From assembly GCA_050084515.1 (NCBI GenBank), contig CM114272.1:17236001-17300000 (forward strand): a stretch of DNA of 64,000 nt. Reading direction: 5' to 3'. This stretch comes from Blasia pusilla (taxonomy: Eukaryota; Marchantiophyta; Marchantiopsida; Blasiales). Positions 35,036 through 47,960 of the stretch are shown in pieces (position 1 is the first letter of the stretch; every line of letters starts with the position of its first letter). The notes under the pieces were generated by a model. The model was not told where the DNA came from, did no database searches, and worked only from the letters and a program-made list of their open reading frames with translations. A program made the translations under genes and the position numbers.

Positions 35036-36488
35036 GAATAGTATGTTCATTACAAGGATACTAATGAGAGGCGAGAGCAATGAGATCTTCATGATTCATA
35101 CCTTCTTATTTTCTAATCGTTGCATGGACTACTCTCTCATGATAGTCCAATGTGCCCATCCACATGGCATCATGACACGACGACACTTGTTGATGGATCC
35201 TGATCATGAACACCATTAATGAAAATAATGGCCCTCAAATAATTTTTTGATTACCCGTGCATCGATAGACACTTTACTAGTTTTGGGAAAAAAAGAGGAA
35301 GAATTATTTGATGTTAGAGTGGAATGTTTATTAAAGGGTTTACTACGTCTAGTTCAATTTTTTTTTTTGAGGTTTTAGGGAGATTATGAAATTATTTGGG
35401 ATCACATAATAGACTCTTTATCAAAGATCTGAAATATAAAATTTAAGAAGAAACTTTGTAAAAGAGTGAGCCACGAAACTAGTCTAATTAGCGCTGATCG
35501 AGTTGGTTCGACCGAAGCTATATGAAAAACGATGGCGAATCCTTCTAGCTGAAGAACTAGAAGGTGTTCAGCTAGAATGATGTGGGCATATCTACGCATT
35601 TAAACGATCCGATCCATGGACGATATCGCTGAGATACTACTGGAAATTTTGTCGTGGGATTGTCTTTCCGGGCATTTGTTTCGATTTTTCCTAGAAGGTC
35701 CGTTTCTTTCTGGTTGTAGAAATACGTAGACTGTATTTTTGAAGCTACTTAGAGAAACTTTATTTGCCCATTAAGATGCTGTATGAAAAGAATATTCTCT
35801 GATGAGATTGGAATAGGAGTCTAGGATCGAGGGGAGCAGGATAGCTTTATGAAGAACACCAACAGTAAAGTTATACTCTTATTTAATCGAGTGCATAGAT
35901 GTGCGCGCACACGTCCGTAGGTGAATCGAGTACCGTTCAGCAATTCTGACAAAAGATGTGAGCATGTGCGTGTGTACACATGCATATATACTCTAAAAGC
36001 GATTAGGAATTTCAGAGAGATTTCAGAGCATCTTCACCGATTCGGAGAAGTTTCCGCTTCATTCATAGGTACCGGTACACGAATCCAAATACGTCTCAGA
36101 GAAGTTCATGTTCCGTGGCAATAGACCCTGAAGGGCCTGAACTCAGTGTTCGTGGTAAAAAGATCTATTTGATATGTATTAAAAAACCTGCAGGGCCAAA
36201 ATTAAGTGCGTAGATATGTAGTTGGAAAAAAATGCCCAGATCGAGACCAAATTATCATAAATCCAGGATCGACCTTGCAACTTAATCGTAGAGTCCTCCG
36301 AGTTTCTGTAAATCCTAGATACTCCATATGCATCAACCAGGATTCGAAACTAATGACTTCATTCGAGTTTTCACGATACCTCACATGTATATGAGGAATC
36401 AATCTTAGCAAATTTCGTTTCGGATTCCCCCATTACGAGTATTTTCTTAGGTTGTGATTGGTGCGTTGAGTTTGAAAGGTTCGAAGCA
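35036..36488. other. Intergenic DNA left of the phytocyanin gene
   Basis: No gene or repeat was recognised. The last few hundred bases before 36489 are probably the 3' untranslated region and downstream flank of the phytocyanin gene, which reads leftwards. Short open frames such as 35921-36124 have no recognisable domain. Confidence 0.4.
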
Positions 36489-37288
36489 TTATAACAGCAC
36501 AGCAGCAAGTACGAAAGCTCCGACTATCGCGGTCCCTTGTAACTGCTGTTGGTACATGCTTGGGGCGCCGCTGGATTGCGTAAAAGGACTGAAAGCAGGT
36601 TCGGATTGGATGGTAGGACTGTTGGCCTCTACGGATCCTGCAACCTCCAAACTCATCCACATGTTGCCGGACAAGCAGTGGCCGGGTAATTCGCAGATAA
36701 ACCCATAATATCCTGATCTGGTGAGTGTCACAGTGGCGTTTGGCTCCGTGTACGTTGCAATTGGGTTCGAAGCCGAACAGATTTGCAAGTCCGCTTTGCT
36801 CACTTCATACACGTTGTGCTCGTTGGCTGTATACACGAACACTGCACATCGATAAACCGAGGGTGTGTGAGAAATTGTATTCATCGAAAAAACTTATGAA
36901 TGTACACCCAGGATCCTAGTGTGCAACTAGTGTAATTTATGTAATTACCAGTCCATCCAGCCAGAAGAATAAGTTGAGTAGACTATGTCTGCTCCGTCGG
37001 ATTTCAGGATCGACATCATTTGGGAAACTTCAGTAAACGATAGAAAGAAGTTATAGAAAGACTTCAGATTTTCAATTGCATTGCATTTCACTCACAAAGC
37101 TGATCGCCAATTTCGAAAGTTTTATTCTTCGCCCAATCATCATAGAATAGGGAAGTTCTGGGGAATCCCCAATTGCCATCTCCGACTAAATATGTCTTTG
37201 CTGAAGCGAGCTGGAAAAGTCCGGAAATGAACAAGAATATCGATGTGGAAATCATGACGTTAGAGGGTTTCTGTGCCACCGTCGCCAT
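36489..37288 (-). CDS. Phytocyanin (blue copper protein), two exons
   Basis: Small secreted cupredoxin of plants, probably GPI-anchored at the cell surface. Exon 1 is 37288-37096 and exon 2 is 36841-36489. The 254-bp intron has GTGAGT at its start and GATGTGCAG at its end, and splicing gives 181 residues in one frame. Residues 1-30 form a signal peptide (hydrophobic ISTSIFLFISGLFQLASA). The phytocyanin fold follows: YLVGDGNWGF, the DDW motif, FEIGDQLLFVY, then His in NEHNVYEV. The copper loop is FICELPGHCLSGNM, with Cys and His ligands and the second disulfide Cys. Position ten after the ligand Cys, usually Met or Gln, is Asn here, with Met next to it. The tail is short and Ser/Pro-rich and ends with a hydrophobic GPI-type signal. 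The intron sits at the usual phytocyanin position as far as I recall. Confidence 0.9.
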
Positions 37289-38890
37289 TTCTCCAGTTCC
37301 TATGAGTCAGTCTTTGGCCTGTTTGAACCGTGGTAGAAGCTTAGCGACGTTCCACTCCCAATTACTCGATTATGTTAACGATCTTAACTCGAACGGGCTT
37401 GTATTGCTATTGAGCCGACCTCTCCCTGGTTGACGATAAGAAGTTAATGCCAGGTCCCTCAGCTCGAGACATGGCTAGATTCTTGAGAACTCCACGAAGC
37501 AACTCCGAATGTTGAACTTGGGTCCCGACTAGTTGTGAATGTGATTTTGTCTCTGGATCTCCATGTCCAACGTACCGCTGCGCTTGCTTGTCTCAAAAAG
37601 TATTGTTGCTGTTCAAATGAATCTACCGATAGAGTAATCGAGATTTGAATTCAAATTTCCACGGGGCTCGCGCTCCTCCGTAACCCTTGGCCTAGCCGGC
37701 TGTGAACACGATCTCTGAGAATGGCAAAAAAATAAATCAAACGAGCTGTCACGTCCTGAGGCTTTTTGCTTGTGCAGGGAGATTGCGATCTGTAGATGTC
37801 GGTTTCAAATTCTGGAAAATTTTGAAGCCGAAAGAAAGAAGTTATCGAGCAGCTACAGCCACATTAGAAGTTGGAACTGTACACCGCGCACCAATTATTA
37901 TATCTGCCCATCTGCTGGTCGACTATCAGTCGGTAGTGCCCTGAATGCAAGGTCTACAACTGGGCGGTTCTCACCGGTGAAGGTTCTCATGAATTTCATT
38001 GGCACTCCGAACATTGAAATGTTCATACTAAGCTTGCGTATTCAACAGTTTATCCGTCTTGCAGTCACGGAAGATGTTAACATTGGCACGTGGAATGGAC
38101 TTGGTCACATGACTGAGTGAAACCGCTTTAAGAGGAAAAAATTCGTTAGGGAGCACTTAGTTAGATGTATTAGATATGTATCCCGGATATTTCGAGCCCG
38201 AGGCCCCGAACCCGAGCAGAATTCGAATATCTAATTAGGGATGATGGCCTTCCCCGTACGTACCTCACTTTTTCAAACAGGACGGTTTCCGACGTTCACG
38301 TGTTTCCTGATCCCTAGAGGTTCGTTCAGCCTGCTGATGCTTCACAGCATAGATGCTGTGATCATGCGCTTACTCGGTCCGACGCCAACGGCCAAAACTT
38401 CCTGGATAAGGCTGGATTCCGTTGATTTCTTTCTTTGCTATAGGTGGCTAGGCTTCTAGAGTCTAGACTAGGCCCGCCAAGCCACACTTCTCTCCCATGA
38501 GTTACCGGGGGACCGGGACGGAGTCCGATCATCCGATGAGCTATTTTTATTTGACTTTCTAAGTCTTTCTTAATTTCTACATCTATTTTGTGGATGGGTC
38601 CCTCCCACCTTTGAGCTTTTCGCTTGGGAGTCGGGACCAACTCGTAGTACGCCGCAACTGTAGTTCATTGAATTAGCCGTTTTAGATCCTGAATCCTGAT
38701 GCACAAGTTTGGGCAATGCCTATCAACACGCATACATTGCGTTCTGTCTGACCGGGTCATATACAGTCGATCTGCTGTGAGATGTACAACAGGGTTTATA
38801 TTGGGTGCGTCCGACAACCGGCCTTATTTAACCTCAATGGCCCGAGGTTAAATAAAATCTCTTCTCTCGTATGCGTTTTCTTGCTAAGCT
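37289..38890. other. Region upstream of the phytocyanin gene
   Basis: Should hold the phytocyanin promoter, but no clear TATA box was found within about 150 bp of the ATG. Short open frames at 37702-38120 and 38362-38640 have no recognisable domain. The stretch around 38440-38640 has repeat-like, Pro/Arg-rich translation and may be a transposon remnant. Confidence 0.35.
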
Positions 38891-38891
38891 G

Positions 38892-38912
38892 TACTAAGGT
38901 GCCCGTGCATAG
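38892..38912 (-). repeat. Second, degenerate Helitron-like 3' end
   Basis: On the minus strand it reads CCTATGCACGGGCACCTTAGT, almost the same as the true Helitron 3' end 50 bp away (CCTATGCGCGGGCACC followed by TTACTAG). The final CTAG is replaced by a TTAG-like sequence. It suggests a second Helitron end in tandem or an older terminus passed over in transposition. Confidence 0.5.
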
Positions 38913-39014
38913 GTAAAATAAGTAACCCTTTAGTAATAAACTAAACTAGTAAGGTGCCCGCGCATAGGTGAAATAAGGTAGTATAGAGTGAAAATACATT
39001 TTATCAAATTTTTT

Positions 39015-42000
39015 TTATTTTAAATTTTTTTTATATATTACATTTCGTGTGTAGTTATTTTTTTTATTTGAATGTTCATCTCTTCCGATGGTAATATGGA
39101 TGGAACTTTTTTTTCCTATTCTAGATAATGCTACATACAATTGACCATGAGAAAATACATGAGTAGGCAAGTAAATGTCAACCTTTTGCAAAGTTTGACC
39201 TTGCGACTTATTAATAGTCATAACAAAAGCTGGCCTAACAAGGAATTGAAATCTACGCAAATCAAATGGCAAACCAGAATCTGATGCAATCAATGGAATA
39301 CGTGGAATAAAAACGCGATCTCCAATATTTTTCCCAATGATAATTTCAGCATCGATGCAATGTCTCATAAATCCACGAATCATCAATCTTGTTCCGTTTG
39401 CTTATCCATGTGACCCATTCATGTTTCGTAAGAGCATGATTGGTGCACCAATCTTCAAACACAAACGATGCGGAGGAAGTCGATAAGGCAAGCATGTGTT
39501 CAAGAATTCAGCTGGATAGATATGACTCATTCTCTCATTTGGAATAGAGTCGACGCTAAGGTAAATATGCTCCTGTACACAATATGTAATGTATTAGTGA
39601 GAAATGGAAATATTAGTATCCAAACTTCCAAAAAACATATTGATAGAAGTAAAAATGAGATAAGTCTAAAGGATTACCTCTCCGGGGAACCGAGACATAA
39701 CGTTTGCATTTATGTCGTCAACATCTTTATTTCTCAGAGCCAAAATAGTTGTATCTCTTAAGAAATCAATGTCATGGAATCGGCTAAGAAAATCTCCATA
39801 GATCAAATCAATAATATTACATATTTTGTTACTATTAATAACAATATCAGATGGTAATCGTATAAAGTCTTCTCCCAAATGAGAGTGTAAAAGTACACGA
39901 CCCTCTCCCACTTCCAATAACCAATCAGCAAAAGCTTGTTGTTCATCACGCAAATGACCATCCAACCTTTGAATTCTCATGTTTGTTTTCAACTTCATAA
40001 CCCTTACATTAGACCAAAGAGATGATTTCTTTATGGTGGCTTGGATGATTTGCGGTCGATCCCCATGACGAACAACAGGCAACACTTGACGAAAATCACC
40101 ACCAAATACCATAAGTTTTCCACCAAACGGTAATTGCCGTAAATAATCCGAAACAACTCCCATGATATCCTGTAAGGTTTGATTCACGGCCTCAAAGGCA
40201 TGACGATGAGCCATAGGTGCCTCATCCTATATAATGAGCATCGCCTCACGGATTAAGCGCGCTCCATCACTATCGACCGATAAACTACCAGCAAAAAGGG
40301 AAGAAAATTAGAATCTGAAATAATTTGAGCAATTAACAAAATTGAAGCTAATTAAGACAACGTATGATACTTACTTGCAAGTAGAGCTTTCATGAAGATT
40401 AATGGGGATCTTGAAGCGTGAATGAGCATTACGTCCTCCGTCTAACAATAGCGCAGCTATACCAGATGATGCTATGGCCAATGCTATACCTCTAACGCTC
40501 CTTACACTTGCAAGAAGAAGATTATATAAAAATATTTTTCCAGTTCCACCTGGACCATCGATGAAAAAAACTTTTGGAGATGGTGGAGCATTCGCGCATA
40601 TTTGATCAAGCTCATCATGTATAACGTCCCATATCATGCGTTGTCCTTCGTTTAGGCACGCTTCTCACAATTGCACTTGCTCAAATAATTCTTCCTTGTC
40701 ATATGATAGCTCTTGTTCCTCCAAATATGAGTATGAATGAAGGCTTTCGAAATTAGCTTGGGGCATGTCTAGGAAGTCAGATAGTCTTTTTTCTTGATCT
40801 TGTAAATAATAATGGACTTCCAATAATGCGGTATTAATAATAGCATCATCAACATCAAGTTTATGAATTCGTGTTTTCTGTAATGGAAGAGTTCAAAAAA
40901 GGTTAAAATTATGGTTAGTATCTGGGACTGTCAATGTAAATGAGATGGAAAATGTTACTACTATTAGGAATGAAATTGTTTTGAAGGAATTGTAGTTTTG
41001 GATTCTTACTTGACGTCATTCATATAAGAGATCTTCGACCAACGGAACCAAGAACTGACTCCATAATATTGCAGGTTGAACAGGTGTGTTATAAGCTAGA
41101 ATAATTACAAAGAGTCGGCGTAATGAAGAACCCGTACGGATTATGGAAGCTTCTTCAAAGCAAGTAAACACCTCCCTATCATCCTCAAGAAGTCCTAATT
41201 GGATAGCAGCCTCCTTGAATGTTGGACATAATATCCCATGAACCGTTCTTAAGTATTCGTATGTAGTTGCTCCTCGAACATGATGGAGGAGTAATCTCAA
41301 CCAATGTCGTTCTCCTTCACCTATGACAAAGTAAAAAAGTGAGATCATCTATCTATATATAAAAGAAAATGGATAAGGCTGGTATATAAAAAGGAGTAAA
41401 TGTATATAAAGAATTTAAGTTTTTACCTGGATGAGTAAGGTATAAGCGGCCAATAGGATGGCCACAATCATTAAATTTTTTCACCCTACAGATCCATCTC
41501 TTGTTATTCCAACGATAATATGAAGGGAAATCTATATATAGATACTGTCGAGCAGTGGAGTCAGATAGATTGGTAGCAAACCATTGGGTCAGAGTTGTCT
41601 CTCTATTTATTTGCAAAATATTTTGAGGAGCGTCAACATCATTGAAGTAGACTATTTGTTGCTCTGGAAGATGAACTGCTAATCTCACAATACTTGGAAG
41701 TTCAGCATGTAGAGAAAACTTGAAGAGACGCCAACATGCTTCAGAAGAAGATATATATCTGGAAAAATAAGAATTCCAAGTATTCAAATTAGGAGAATGA
41801 ACATGATGGATAAGAAATAGAATGGAATGCATCACATCAATGAAGTAGCGGAATCATACCTCGCATCAAGATATGATGTTCTCTCGTCAATAACGTCAAT
41901 TGCATTGGATGTATCCGTGTCCTTTGACAACTTAAATGACACCGCATCAGACCCCTTATAGACATATTTGTATAAGTACTTGACGGCACAAACACTACTT

Positions 42001-44280
42001 GTGATTTCAATATTAATGTGACAATCGAAGAGGGTGCATAACATAGGATTATATGGCACAACCCAACGATTATCCAGTGAACGTTGGCTCTTAATTATCG
42101 CCCTCCCATTCTCCAATCTAAAAAAATACAATAACAAATCATAAATATGCTTTCCAATACTACATCATATGTCTTACAATAATACAGATAAGACAAAATT
42201 AAAGGATCCTTACCTACGATAGATTGGATAGCCATCTTCCGTCTCTGTAGTGTTGGCCGCAAAAGCCTTAGGATAGCCTTTGGTGCACTTTTTGGTTTCC
42301 TTATCCATACATGGTGCATTTGAATTTAATAGTCCACATGGCCCATGAACCATGCAATTAGCAACAGTAGAATACAACCTTGGATGGGTAGATTGATCAG
42401 GGATCTCTGCTGAAATAATACGATCATAATCATGAGTGGTACGTGGTTTATCCTCCCGTCCTAATATAATAAGAACGTGCACATGCGGCAAACCTCTTTT
42501 TTGGAATTCCACCACATGAATGCATCTTGCAACTCGTCCCAATATATGCTTCTTGATGATAAGCCTTAATAACTCTTTCTTTTTCTTCTCAAAAACCCGT
42601 ACGACCAAATTTGGTTGGTCCGCAACCGATTGACCAAGTAATAAGGCTGATGTAATCTCCTCCCACTTTGGATTGCATGTCATAGTAAAAAAGTAGTCCG
42701 GCTTCCCCAAATGTCTTACAATTTCCATTGCATCTTGATACAATTGATGCATGTGACGCGGCCCTCCAGTAAAAGAAGAAGGTAATATGATGCGCCTCCC
42801 AACCCTACGACTATCCACATCATGTTGATGCATGGCATCCTTTACACCTTGATATAATTCAGCCCTTAACTTCTTTTGATTCAAGCAAACTCATGATAAT
42901 CGTTGCATCTCTACAGTTGCATAGAGGTCAACCATATATTCTTGAGTAAGTCGACCAAACCGTAATAACCGATTGTCATCTTCGCCTCCAATCCGCGTTT
43001 GAAGTCGAAAACATGCAAATTGCAAGGCCGTAACACTCTTTGTTTTTCTTTCCACAGAAATATCACCATCAACTCTTTCCTCATCCATCCAATCTTCTAA
43101 AGGATCCACGTATCCCTCCTCATGAATAATCCGGCCCAATCGTTCGGATTCTCTATGACCTTCAATCCTCCCGAAGGGTATTCCAGGATGCCAACCTGCT
43201 TCACCATAGATAAATAGGAGAATAAAATGTAGTGGAATATATGCTTCATTGAGGTCTGATATACGCTTCACTCCTCCTCCATGTAGTCGTACAATTATAT
43301 CACGATGGTCAACATGTTCACGACCATCACCCGGAAATATAGCCGCAACCTCAGAAGCAATTGGTAAATTATAACGCTTAGCATGGAGACCTCTCTTACT
43401 TGCCTTGAGGATGATCTGCATATTAACGTCACTTGCTTTATATGCCATATGACGAAAGATCTTCACATATGGGTTGCATGCATGTAACATGTCTTGTAGC
43501 CCTCTCAAAATATCTGAATTAAGATCAGAAGATCTAGACATAACTCTTTCACGATTCTCCAATTCATTTACGGTATCATGGATGTAGAGTTGAGCAAATT
43601 GGGGATGACCCCCATAGCAGGATGTAAGGATCCAATAGAATGATAAATTCCGCCTTGGACCCTAAAGTGTCCGGTGCCACCTATTTGTTCATTTACATGC
43701 ACTCCAGTAGAGGCAAGTTGAAGCGCAGAATTGTAAGCTCTAGCATGTGTAAGAAAATGAAGACTTCTAGGACCAACCCCCTAAAATGAAGGATTTCAGG
43801 AATGGAGGAGACGATTTCAAGAGGGGTAAATGTATTCTCCCATGGCCACAACACATGCCATATGGTGAGTCACTAATCTTTAAGCCTTTCACTCTTTCAC
43901 ATTTCCAATGTAAAGCATGACATGATGGGCATATCTCTGTCATATAACCCAACGTATGACGACCGTTGACACGATTCAAACTCCTCTGTAATCTCAACTT
44001 CCTAATATCATTTTCTAGGAAATTTGGTCTTCTTGCAAGATTCAATAATGTATTTAATCTTACAATCCTATCAACAACAGACAACAGAGGAATCCTAGAA
44101 GCATTTTGTATAGTGGCACTTTCTGGAGATAACACAAGTCCATTAATGGTAGAAGACAAAGGATCTACTCTTGACCTTGCTTCATCCCCGGAACGGGGAA
44201 GAGTCAAAGAATTCTCAGCAACTTCATCTTGAAATAGAATCGGAAGAGTGATAGGTAACTCAACTTCTCGTATCACATAA
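39015..44280 (-). pseudogene. Helitron Rep-helicase, six introns, inactivated
   Basis: Replication initiator fused to a PIF1-type helicase. It starts with a zinc-finger-like region (CPSCHALHW, then MCCGHGRIHLP). It continues through GPRSLHFLTHARAYNS, then YIPLHFILLFIYGEAGWHPG. The Rep HUH motif is in HVVEFQKRGLPHVHVL, and the two-Tyr motif in VKYLYKYVYKG. Introns with GT...AG ends lie near 42211-42120, 41862-41767, 41427-41346, 41008-40882, 40372-40290 and 39660-39560. Helicase motifs: Walker A is GPGGTGKI, with Ile instead of Thr/Ser; motif II is a stop followed by DEAPM, where Trp is usual; later FGGDFRQVLPVV, LKTNMR and TINKSQGQTL, with VFSHGQLYVALSR at the end. At least five stops are present. 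Confidence 0.88.
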
Positions 44281-45360
44281 GTAGTTGGCCTTGTCGTAGA
44301 TATATTATCGACAACTTCATGGAGTGCACCATCACGTAACTCCCGTCTTGGTGATGCGTGTATCGATATGTGGATGGAAGATGAAATTCTTGATTTTCTG
44401 CTACCATTCCTCCATCCTCATTAAAAGGCCTGAGAAAAAATCAATATATTACATAATACATACAAATTAAAAATGAAAAATCAAAGATTTTCAGCGAGAT
44501 GTAAAAAGTTAGATATGTACCTCATGGATTGACTACCAATGGCCATAAGCTCTTCATTTGGAGTAGTTAGAATACTTTGAACTACCATCGGAGTCTCAAC
44601 TTGACCATGAAGCGCTTTCCTTCTTTTTCTATACTCTCGATAACAACACCTCTTTTTTCTTTCAAGGCTTTCATTTTATCAGCACGAATAGCACGTTTTC
44701 GTTTTTGGGCCTTGCCGCGTAGAACCTTCCAAAAATCACGTACATCCATAGGATTCAATGGAATGGGAAGTCTGAAACAATACATAAATGTTAAGAGCAA
44801 TGCACTAACTTAAATTAAAAGTGAAGATTCTGAAGGGTGGAAATGTGGACATGTTAAATGATTGTGAATTTTGCAAACTCACGTTGGAGATGTTTCGAGA
44901 AGGAATTCATCTTCAACAAGTGCTTTTTGAGCTAATATTTCCTTGCGACGTGCACGCCTTTTTTTTGTGCGTTCACACGCATCAATTTTCGGAAGGCACG
45001 CAAATGTGTCGGATTTGATGGAATAGGAAGTCTATGCAAAAATTCCAAGATTGTATCATTTTAGTATATACATACAAAACATGGGATGTAAGGCGTATCG
45101 TGGAAATGGAAATAGGTTGCTTCCATTGTTCTCCCAAAGAAAGGTGCTTATATTGGAGAGGTGTTCTTCAATTCTTCGATTTGTCTCCCTGAATTTTGTT
45201 GTAGAATCGGTATATTTGTGATAACACCTAGCGGCCGTCTCTCCACATTCAATAATAATCCACCTCCACTCGCCATCTACATTACACACCACATAACTAC
45301 TTATTAAAAATTGAAAAAAAAATTCATGTAAAATAGTAGAGAAAGACAATTATGAAAATT
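44281..45360 (-). other. N-terminal region of the Helitron gene with duplicated Lys/Arg-rich segments
   Basis: Two short minus-strand segments are related: LPIPLNPMDVRDFWKVLRG with AQKRKRA (near 44700-44775) and LPIPSNPTHLRAFRKLMRV with AQKK (near 44950-45030). Each is basic and preceded by splice-like sequence. They probably are alternative or duplicated small exons at the start of the Rep-helicase gene, perhaps a nuclear-localisation region. No known domain is recognised. Confidence 0.4.
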
Positions 45361-46815
45361 AAATTGGAAAAATGAGAAAAAAAGAGAAAGAGAATGAAAA
45401 AGTTTCGAGCTAGACATAAACCAATTTTAGAGGAAGATTTTAAAAGAAAAATTTTAAGAGAAAATTTTAAAAGAAAAATTTTAAATATGAAAAAAATTTG
45501 GTGGGAAGAGGCAAAAAAGGAAAAAGGAAATCCGGAAGAGAAAATCGGAAAAAAAACCTACCAAACTTATCCCAAACCTACAACTGAACCTATCCCGAAC
45601 CACCCATTTATCCAACCCTACCCGCAGTTGGCGCCGCCTCTAGTAACTTCCTGATGTTGCCCAGACCTAACGGTTCACTTTTTTGGACCGTTAGATTATT
45701 GATCGAACGAACCGCGTCTGAGACGCGCCGCCCCACCCCTTCCCCCTTCCTCCCTTCCCCCCTTCCCACCTTCTAACGGGACACGTTCTCCCACTTCCTC
45801 TCACATCCACTTCCAAGACGATGCATTCAAGTTGCGCCCACTCGCCCCTCACAACCTTGCCCTCAGCCTCACGGGCTCCGCACTTCTCCTCACAGGCTCC
45901 GCTCTCACACGGCTGTGCATCACTTGGCTGTGCAACATTCTAGGTTTCGTCTTTGGTCTTCTGCTCTAAGCCTCACGGGCTCCGCACTTCTCCAAGAGGA
46001 CTCCGCTCTCACCCGGCTGTGCATCACTCGGCTGTGCAGCATTGCTGGTCCTCCCGTCTTTGGTCTTCTGCTGGGATGGTTTGTTCTCCCGTCTTTGGTC
46101 TTCTGCGTGGATGGTTCAACCTCGCTCTATGCCTCACGGGCTCTGCACTCACTTGGCTGTGCTACGTTGCAGCAAACACTTGCTTGGCAGTGTTTGCTCT
46201 CACTCGGCAGTGCCAGATGGTTCCCGAATTCTGTTGTTTGGCTGGCTGATTAGGGTCTCGTGCACATCGTTTGGCGCGTGCTTGTTTAGTTGGCGAGTTT
46301 GAACACCAGTGCGTGCTCGAGGGCATGGGTACGCCCTTCATTGATTGCTTGTCCCTCTGCCACCTCTTACCTTCATGCAGAAGCTATGTAGACGCGTCTG
46401 GTTGCGCATTTGCTTGATGGTGCCTCCTTGCACCTGGTGTGCATTGTCCTTGTTGTCAAAAGAGGCCAAGCTATCTTAGTGGACTTAGTGATCTTGGTGA
46501 TGGTTTCGGTTTCTCCCTACATTTCTGATGCACTGCTCATTGGATGCAGTAAGGTATCTACTTGATGGAACAGTTCTTAGGTCTGGGTTCGCCTCCATGG
46601 GTTGGCAGTTGCACTAAGTTCTAAGGCAACCCCATCATAATCCGCGTTCTCCCAGAGTTGAGTACTGATAGCTAGGGAGGGAGAGTCTTGTGAGAGAAAT
46701 TCATACATGGGATACCACAACTTCCATAAGTCACTTGCTTCTCAAAGATAGCATTACATGTGTCATTTGCTACAGATGATTCATCTGCAAACTCTTTCTC
46801 TCCTAGCTACGAAGG
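45361..46815. other. Helitron internal DNA without a recognised gene
   Basis: Contains a Lys-rich AT stretch (45390-45560) and then GC-richer sequence (45700-46250) with repeated GGCTCCGC and CTCACACGGCTGTGCATCAC-type segments (near 45885-45935 and again 45975-46035). This is a short imperfect tandem duplication. The open frames on the plus strand follow the repeat and have no domain. Confidence 0.4.
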
Positions 46816-47648
46816 TCATCTCCAAATATGTATATTAACTACGACATTCTTTCCAGTTGGTGCTCTCTGAGGTGACTTGTTCATCTCCTGTGGTTTTGAG
46901 ACGCATGTAGTAGGTCTATCTACCTGAATAGGGGATGTCCTATGAGACTCCGAATGCTGTTGTTTTACATTGAGGTTCGGAGTTCTCTGCCGTTTCTTTG
47001 CAGATGCCCTCTCCTTCGTGTTGACCCCCTCGTTATTGGTCCTTCTAAGTTGATATGGGGGCGTCCCCTGAACTTCAATAAAAATGTCGTTTCCTAAACC
47101 TTGAATTGGTTCGGGATGATACCCCTTGTCAGACAATGCAGGGTGTGATCCAGCAGGAAGGGAATCCTTCACCCCACCTTCGAAGCCTAGAGCATGTTCG
47201 GGAGTGAGTCTCTCTCCCCAAGGATTGCTTGGAAAGTAAGACTCTTTCCACTTACTCAAACGCATTACTTCTTCTCCAGATATGGGGGACCAATTGGAGC
47301 TTTCCAATGGTTCAACACAGGTGACTTTACACCATAATGCTTTTTGGATGCAATTGCCTTAGACACACTCTTCCCCTTCCCTTGTGTTGACTTGCGCGCC
47401 GTGACTCTGGTTGCCATGTTTGGTTGGATGTATTTCGTTTTGCACCTCTGTCCGGAATGGCCGCAGGTCTGAGAACCATGCTCAGGAGCCACTGGACCCG
47501 AGCCGAGTAGAGATCGTGCTGGAGCTGAGTCAAGTAGTAATCGTGCTCGGGAGCCGCTAGAGCTGCAGCCGAAGTCGAAGCTGTAGATGGGCTCACAGTT
47601 GAAGCTGATGAATCTAAACAATCCAGCACCACCTGGATCGTTTTGCAC
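46816..47648 (-). CDS. Unrecognised ORF pair inside the Helitron
   Basis: Two overlapping minus-strand frames. The upstream one (47265-47648) contains MATRVTARKSTQGKGKSVSK, basic and Ser/Thr-rich. The downstream one (46816-47307) has SGEEVMRLSKWKESYFPSNP and a hydrophilic, Pro/Gln-rich end (TPNLNVKQQHSESHRTSPIQ). They may be exons of one small basic protein joined by splicing or by frameshift near 47280. No family is recognised. It could be an accessory Helitron protein or a captured host gene fragment. Confidence 0.35.
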
Positions 47649-47960
47649 CTCTGTCCAAAATGGCCGCAGGTCTGCGAGCCGTGCTCAGGAGCCGCTGGAC
47701 CCGAGCCGAGTAGAGATCGTGCTAGGGAGTCGTTGGAGCTGCGGTCGGAGGTGGAGCGGGAGACAGAGCTGGAGTTGAGTCGAGTAGTAACCGTGCTCGG
47801 GAGGCGCTAGAGCTGCAGCCGGAGGAGGAGCGGGAGACAGAGCTGGAGCTGAATCGAGTAGTAACCGTGCTGGAGAGCCGCTAGAGCTGCAGCTGAAGTC
47901 GGAGCTGTAGATGGGCTCACAGTTGAAGCTGATGAATCTAAATCAGACAGCACCACCTAG
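47441..47960 (+). repeat. Nested minisatellite and 203-bp duplication in the Helitron
   Basis: A segment starting TGCACCTCTGTCC at 47441 recurs at 47644 (offset 203 bp). Inside and after it, a unit of roughly 75 bp with GAGCTGAGTCGAGTAGTAAC-type and GCCGCTAGAGCTGCAGCC sequence is repeated several times with variation. Confidence 0.75.

Noticed and set aside
37702-38120. ORFs upstream of the phytocyanin gene as an additional host gene
   Set aside because: No domain, no splice structure and two overlapping frames; not supportable.
45915-46302. Plus-strand ORFs with Cys/Trp/Leu-rich proteins in the Helitron
   Set aside because: They follow an internal tandem duplication and have three overlapping frames open at once, typical of composition artefacts.
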